A DNA stretch of 64,000 nt from Bradyrhizobium nanningense (GTDB lineage Bacteria > Pseudomonadota > Alphaproteobacteria > Rhizobiales > Xanthobacteraceae). The stretch spans positions 62,001-126,000 of the forward strand of contig NZ_LBJC01000015.1 in NCBI RefSeq assembly GCF_004114535.1. The letters run 5' to 3'. The notes under the pieces are model-generated. The model did no database searches. It was not told where the DNA came from and saw nothing but the letters and a program-made list of their open reading frames with translations. Positions 62,138-64,000 of this stretch are shown here, one piece after another. Position 1 is the stretch's first letter; every line of letters starts with the position of its first letter. The position numbers and the translations under genes are program-made.

Positions 62138-64000
62138 ATGCGTCGCAAAGGATTGATGGTAATTCTGGGTCTCATTGTTGCAATAGGAATTGGCCTCTAT
62201 GCAACGTTCCAATCTCGTTATCTGATAGATGAGCACAATCGCGCGCGGATCGTATCGCTGCAGCAAACTGCGAGCGGACTAGATGCCTTGGAGCAAGGAG
62301 ATCAAAAAGCAGTTGCCGTTGCGCTAGACGCCACTCTCTTTCGAAACATCGGCGACCAACTCGTCGGACAGAAGGTTATGCTGAGTCACCCCTCTCTGCC
62401 GGGTGAGACCTTGACCGTAGCAGTCGATCGCCTGACGTTCGCGCCGCAAATGGGCCGATTGGCCGGAAACCTGGGACTTAGTGTAAAGAGCGACAAGAGG
62501 TTTCTGTCAGTTGGCCTGGATGTTGAGTTTGCGCTGTATTTTTCCGGTGTGAGCCAGATTTTGCCAGCGACAACCGACCGACCGGCTGTCTTCGCTGCAA
62601 ATTTCAGGTTGCTCCCTGTCTCCATCGAGCCGGTAATTTCATTCGGCTTTCTCAATCTGGTCGGCAGGGGTTTTGTCAGCGACATTATCACTGGCAACGT
62701 CGTGAATGGACTTTCCGAAAGATTGACCCTTTCGGCTCCGTACCAACCCCAGCTGCGATACACCCTCGACGAGAATAAGTCATTCGAGCAAAAATTCGGG
62801 GATGGCAACACGGGGACCTTGAAGTACCGGGTGACGCACGAGCCGATCTCGGTTGAGCGTTGGGCCCACGTCATTGCACCGATCTTCTCCGATCGCGGAG
62901 TTCTGCTCGCCGCGACATTGGACGAAACAGTTGCCCAGCCGTTTGACGTGAACCCGTCGAAGTATGATACCATTCCGACAACGCAAATCAGCAGCCTTGA
63001 GCAACAACTGACCGGACGCATAGCGCTCGCCAATAAATACTACTCAGGCAAGCAGCTGACGATCAGTATCAACACAGGTGCAATTGCCACCCTCACCGAT
63101 GGAATTTTCGGCGCACTTCGGAAGCTATCGCTATCATTGGCAAGCACGGAAGTGTCGGGTCGCTTCGTTGACAAGCATTGGTCAGACAAGATTTTGGGCG
63201 ATGGCGGCTTCTACGTCGAAGCGGCAGGGGGTGACCGCATCCATGGCTCCATCAGTGTACCGGCGGCGAATTTCAACTACGTGCCTGGCAAGGGCCTGGA
63301 AGGAAGCTTGGGCCTTTCGATCAGCGTGGACGCTGCCATTCACGTTCATGTCGATCCACTCATTGGCGGCGGCATAGGAACGACGGCCGGCCTTAAGGGA
63401 TCGACAAATCCGACTGTCAGCGCACGAATAGCGTTTTCAAGCTTTACGTTTGAGGGAAAGGATGTCGCGCTTCTGTCTCCCGTCTTGAGCTGTACATCCG
63501 TTGATTTGAAAGTCGAAACGGACGGAACGTTCAAGACTGACTATGGCTGGACCAAGGTCCCCTCGATCGGCGTTATTACGAGCGAGCTGATTGGAGCCGA
63601 TCCATCGGATCCTACAATCCTCTCAGGAATACCCGTCGTGGTCCCGGTTCTGGCAAAGACTGATGCGAAAGGCTCGGTAGCTCCACCTGATCAGATGGTC
63701 ATCAGAGAGGGACTCTATTTGACCGCCGAAGCCACAAGGCTGACCGTGGATGCGGCAAGTACCGGATATGTGGTGGGCAGCGATTTCGTCCTGAAGGCAA
63801 GCAACCAAGCGCCGGATCCAAAAGCGGTGGATGAACGCATCCAGCGCCTGACGGCCGCCGCCAAAGACTTTTGGCGCAAGACACAGAAGCCGAACTGCCC
63901 CGAAAAGCCTGCGCTACGGGTGCTCGTGGGCGATCTCGAGTTTGGATCCAACAACGAGATCATAAAATTCATAAGGAATGCCTGGAACGATATCACGAAG
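62138..64000 (+). CDS. Large membrane-anchored or exported protein, incomplete at right edge
   Basis: At least 621 codons from ATG 62138 without a stop up to the window end; an in-frame ATG lies 12 bases upstream. N-terminal 'RRKGLMVILGLIVAIGIGLY' is a single signal-anchor helix, so the rest is periplasmic or outside. The chain is rich in beta-prone segments ('GSISVPAANFNYVPGKGLEG', 'HVHVDPLIGGGIGTTAGLKG', 'FTFEGKDVALLSPVL') and has few cysteines. I do not recognise the family; a lipid-binding or pore-type beta structure is possible. A stretch with Ala/Lys-rich helix begins near the window end. Confidence 0.8.
   Translation, partial: MRRKGLMVILGLIVAIGIGLYATFQSRYLIDEHNRARIVSLQQTASGLDALEQGDQKAVAVALDATLFRNIGDQLVGQKVMLSHPSLPGETLTVAVDRLTFAPQMGRLAGNLGLSVKSDKRFLSVGLDVEFALYFSGVSQILPATTDRPAVFAANFRLLPVSIEPVISFGFLNLVGRGFVSDIITGNVVNGLSERLTLSAPYQPQLRYTLDENKSFEQKFGDGNTGTLKYRVTHEPISVERWAHVIAPIFSDRGVLLAATLDETVAQPFDVNPSKYDTIPTTQISSLEQQLTGRIALANKYYSGKQLTISINTGAIATLTDGIFGALRKLSLSLASTEVSGRFVDKHWSDKILGDGGFYVEAAGGDRIHGSISVPAANFNYVPGKGLEGSLGLSISVDAAIHVHVDPLIGGGIGTTAGLKGSTNPTVSARIAFSSFTFEGKDVALLSPVLSCTSVDLKVETDGTFKTDYGWTKVPSIGVITSELIGADPSDPTILSGIPVVVPVLAKTDAKGSVAPPDQMVIREGLYLTAEATRLTVDAASTGYVVGSDFVLKASNQAPDPKAVDERIQRLTAAAKDFWRKTQKPNCPEKPALRVLVGDLEFGSNNEIIKFIRNAWNDITK

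Noticed and set aside
61814..62266. 150-codon minus-strand frame
   Set aside because: It overlaps the start of the strongly supported plus-strand gene at 62138, has no family features and no ribosome-binding context.

Overview
The window looks like chromosome of a Bradyrhizobium-type alphaproteobacterium (Nitrobacteraceae). This rests on the GC-rich coding style, long ATGA-coupled operons, a complete Tad/Flp pilus locus of rhizobial type, DUF3551, DUF4399 and DUF7662 proteins, and other small proteins of a style common in that genus. It mixes conserved operons with accessory blocks. Family names come from reading the translations; no database search was run.

Layout, left to right. 1-3.7 kb is sparse, with three small ORFs. 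3.7-7.3 kb holds a class III cyclase fused through one membrane helix to an FGE-like domain, a DUF4399 protein and a periplasmic beta-propeller. 7.5-15.8 kb is an eleven-gene minus-strand operon: ketopantoate-reductase-like, VOC, MaoC, CaiB-type CoA-transferase, two shikimate dehydrogenases, a polar amino-acid type ABC importer and AroQ, with a divergent LysR regulator at its head. 17.1-30.6 kb carries the Tad pilus locus (flp, cpaA, B, E, F, tadB, C, an inserted isoprenylcysteine-methyltransferase-like gene, pseudopilins, cpaC, a lipoprotein and tadD).

At 31.7 kb the 3' half of a tRNA-Lys(CUU), still followed by its terminator, marks the edge of an integrated island lying to its right. The island begins with a decayed MocR-type gene and a six-gene operon (32.9-40.8 kb): lysine/ornithine N-hydroxylase, cupin-MetRS-like fusion, saccharopine-dehydrogenase-like protein, two ATP-grasp ligases and an MFS exporter. 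The first three match the known bacterial machinery that makes N-N bonds (hydrazine synthetase), so I read this as an undescribed hydrazine/hydrazino-acid natural-product cluster.

A tRNA-Arg lacking its anticodon arm, a tyrosine recombinase and a nuclease remnant (41.5-43.6 kb) lead into a five-gene anti-phage CBASS operon (43.8-47.8 kb): CD-NTase, HORMA, TRIP13-like ATPase, an uncommon SLOG plus nucleoside-deoxyribosyltransferase-like effector, and a DEDDh exonuclease. Divergent from it lie a fused XRE-ImmA regulator/protease and a PIN-type gene with a damaged start.

50.3-57.7 kb is an operon for organosulfur use: SfnG-like sulfone monooxygenase, a complete branched-chain amino-acid type ABC importer and an acyl-CoA-dehydrogenase-like flavoprotein. 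To its right lie a DUF3551 gene, a frameshifted acyl-CoA-dehydrogenase-like pseudogene, an intact CAU tRNA, a methyltransferase remnant, a small conserved ORF and a large membrane-anchored protein that runs off the right edge.
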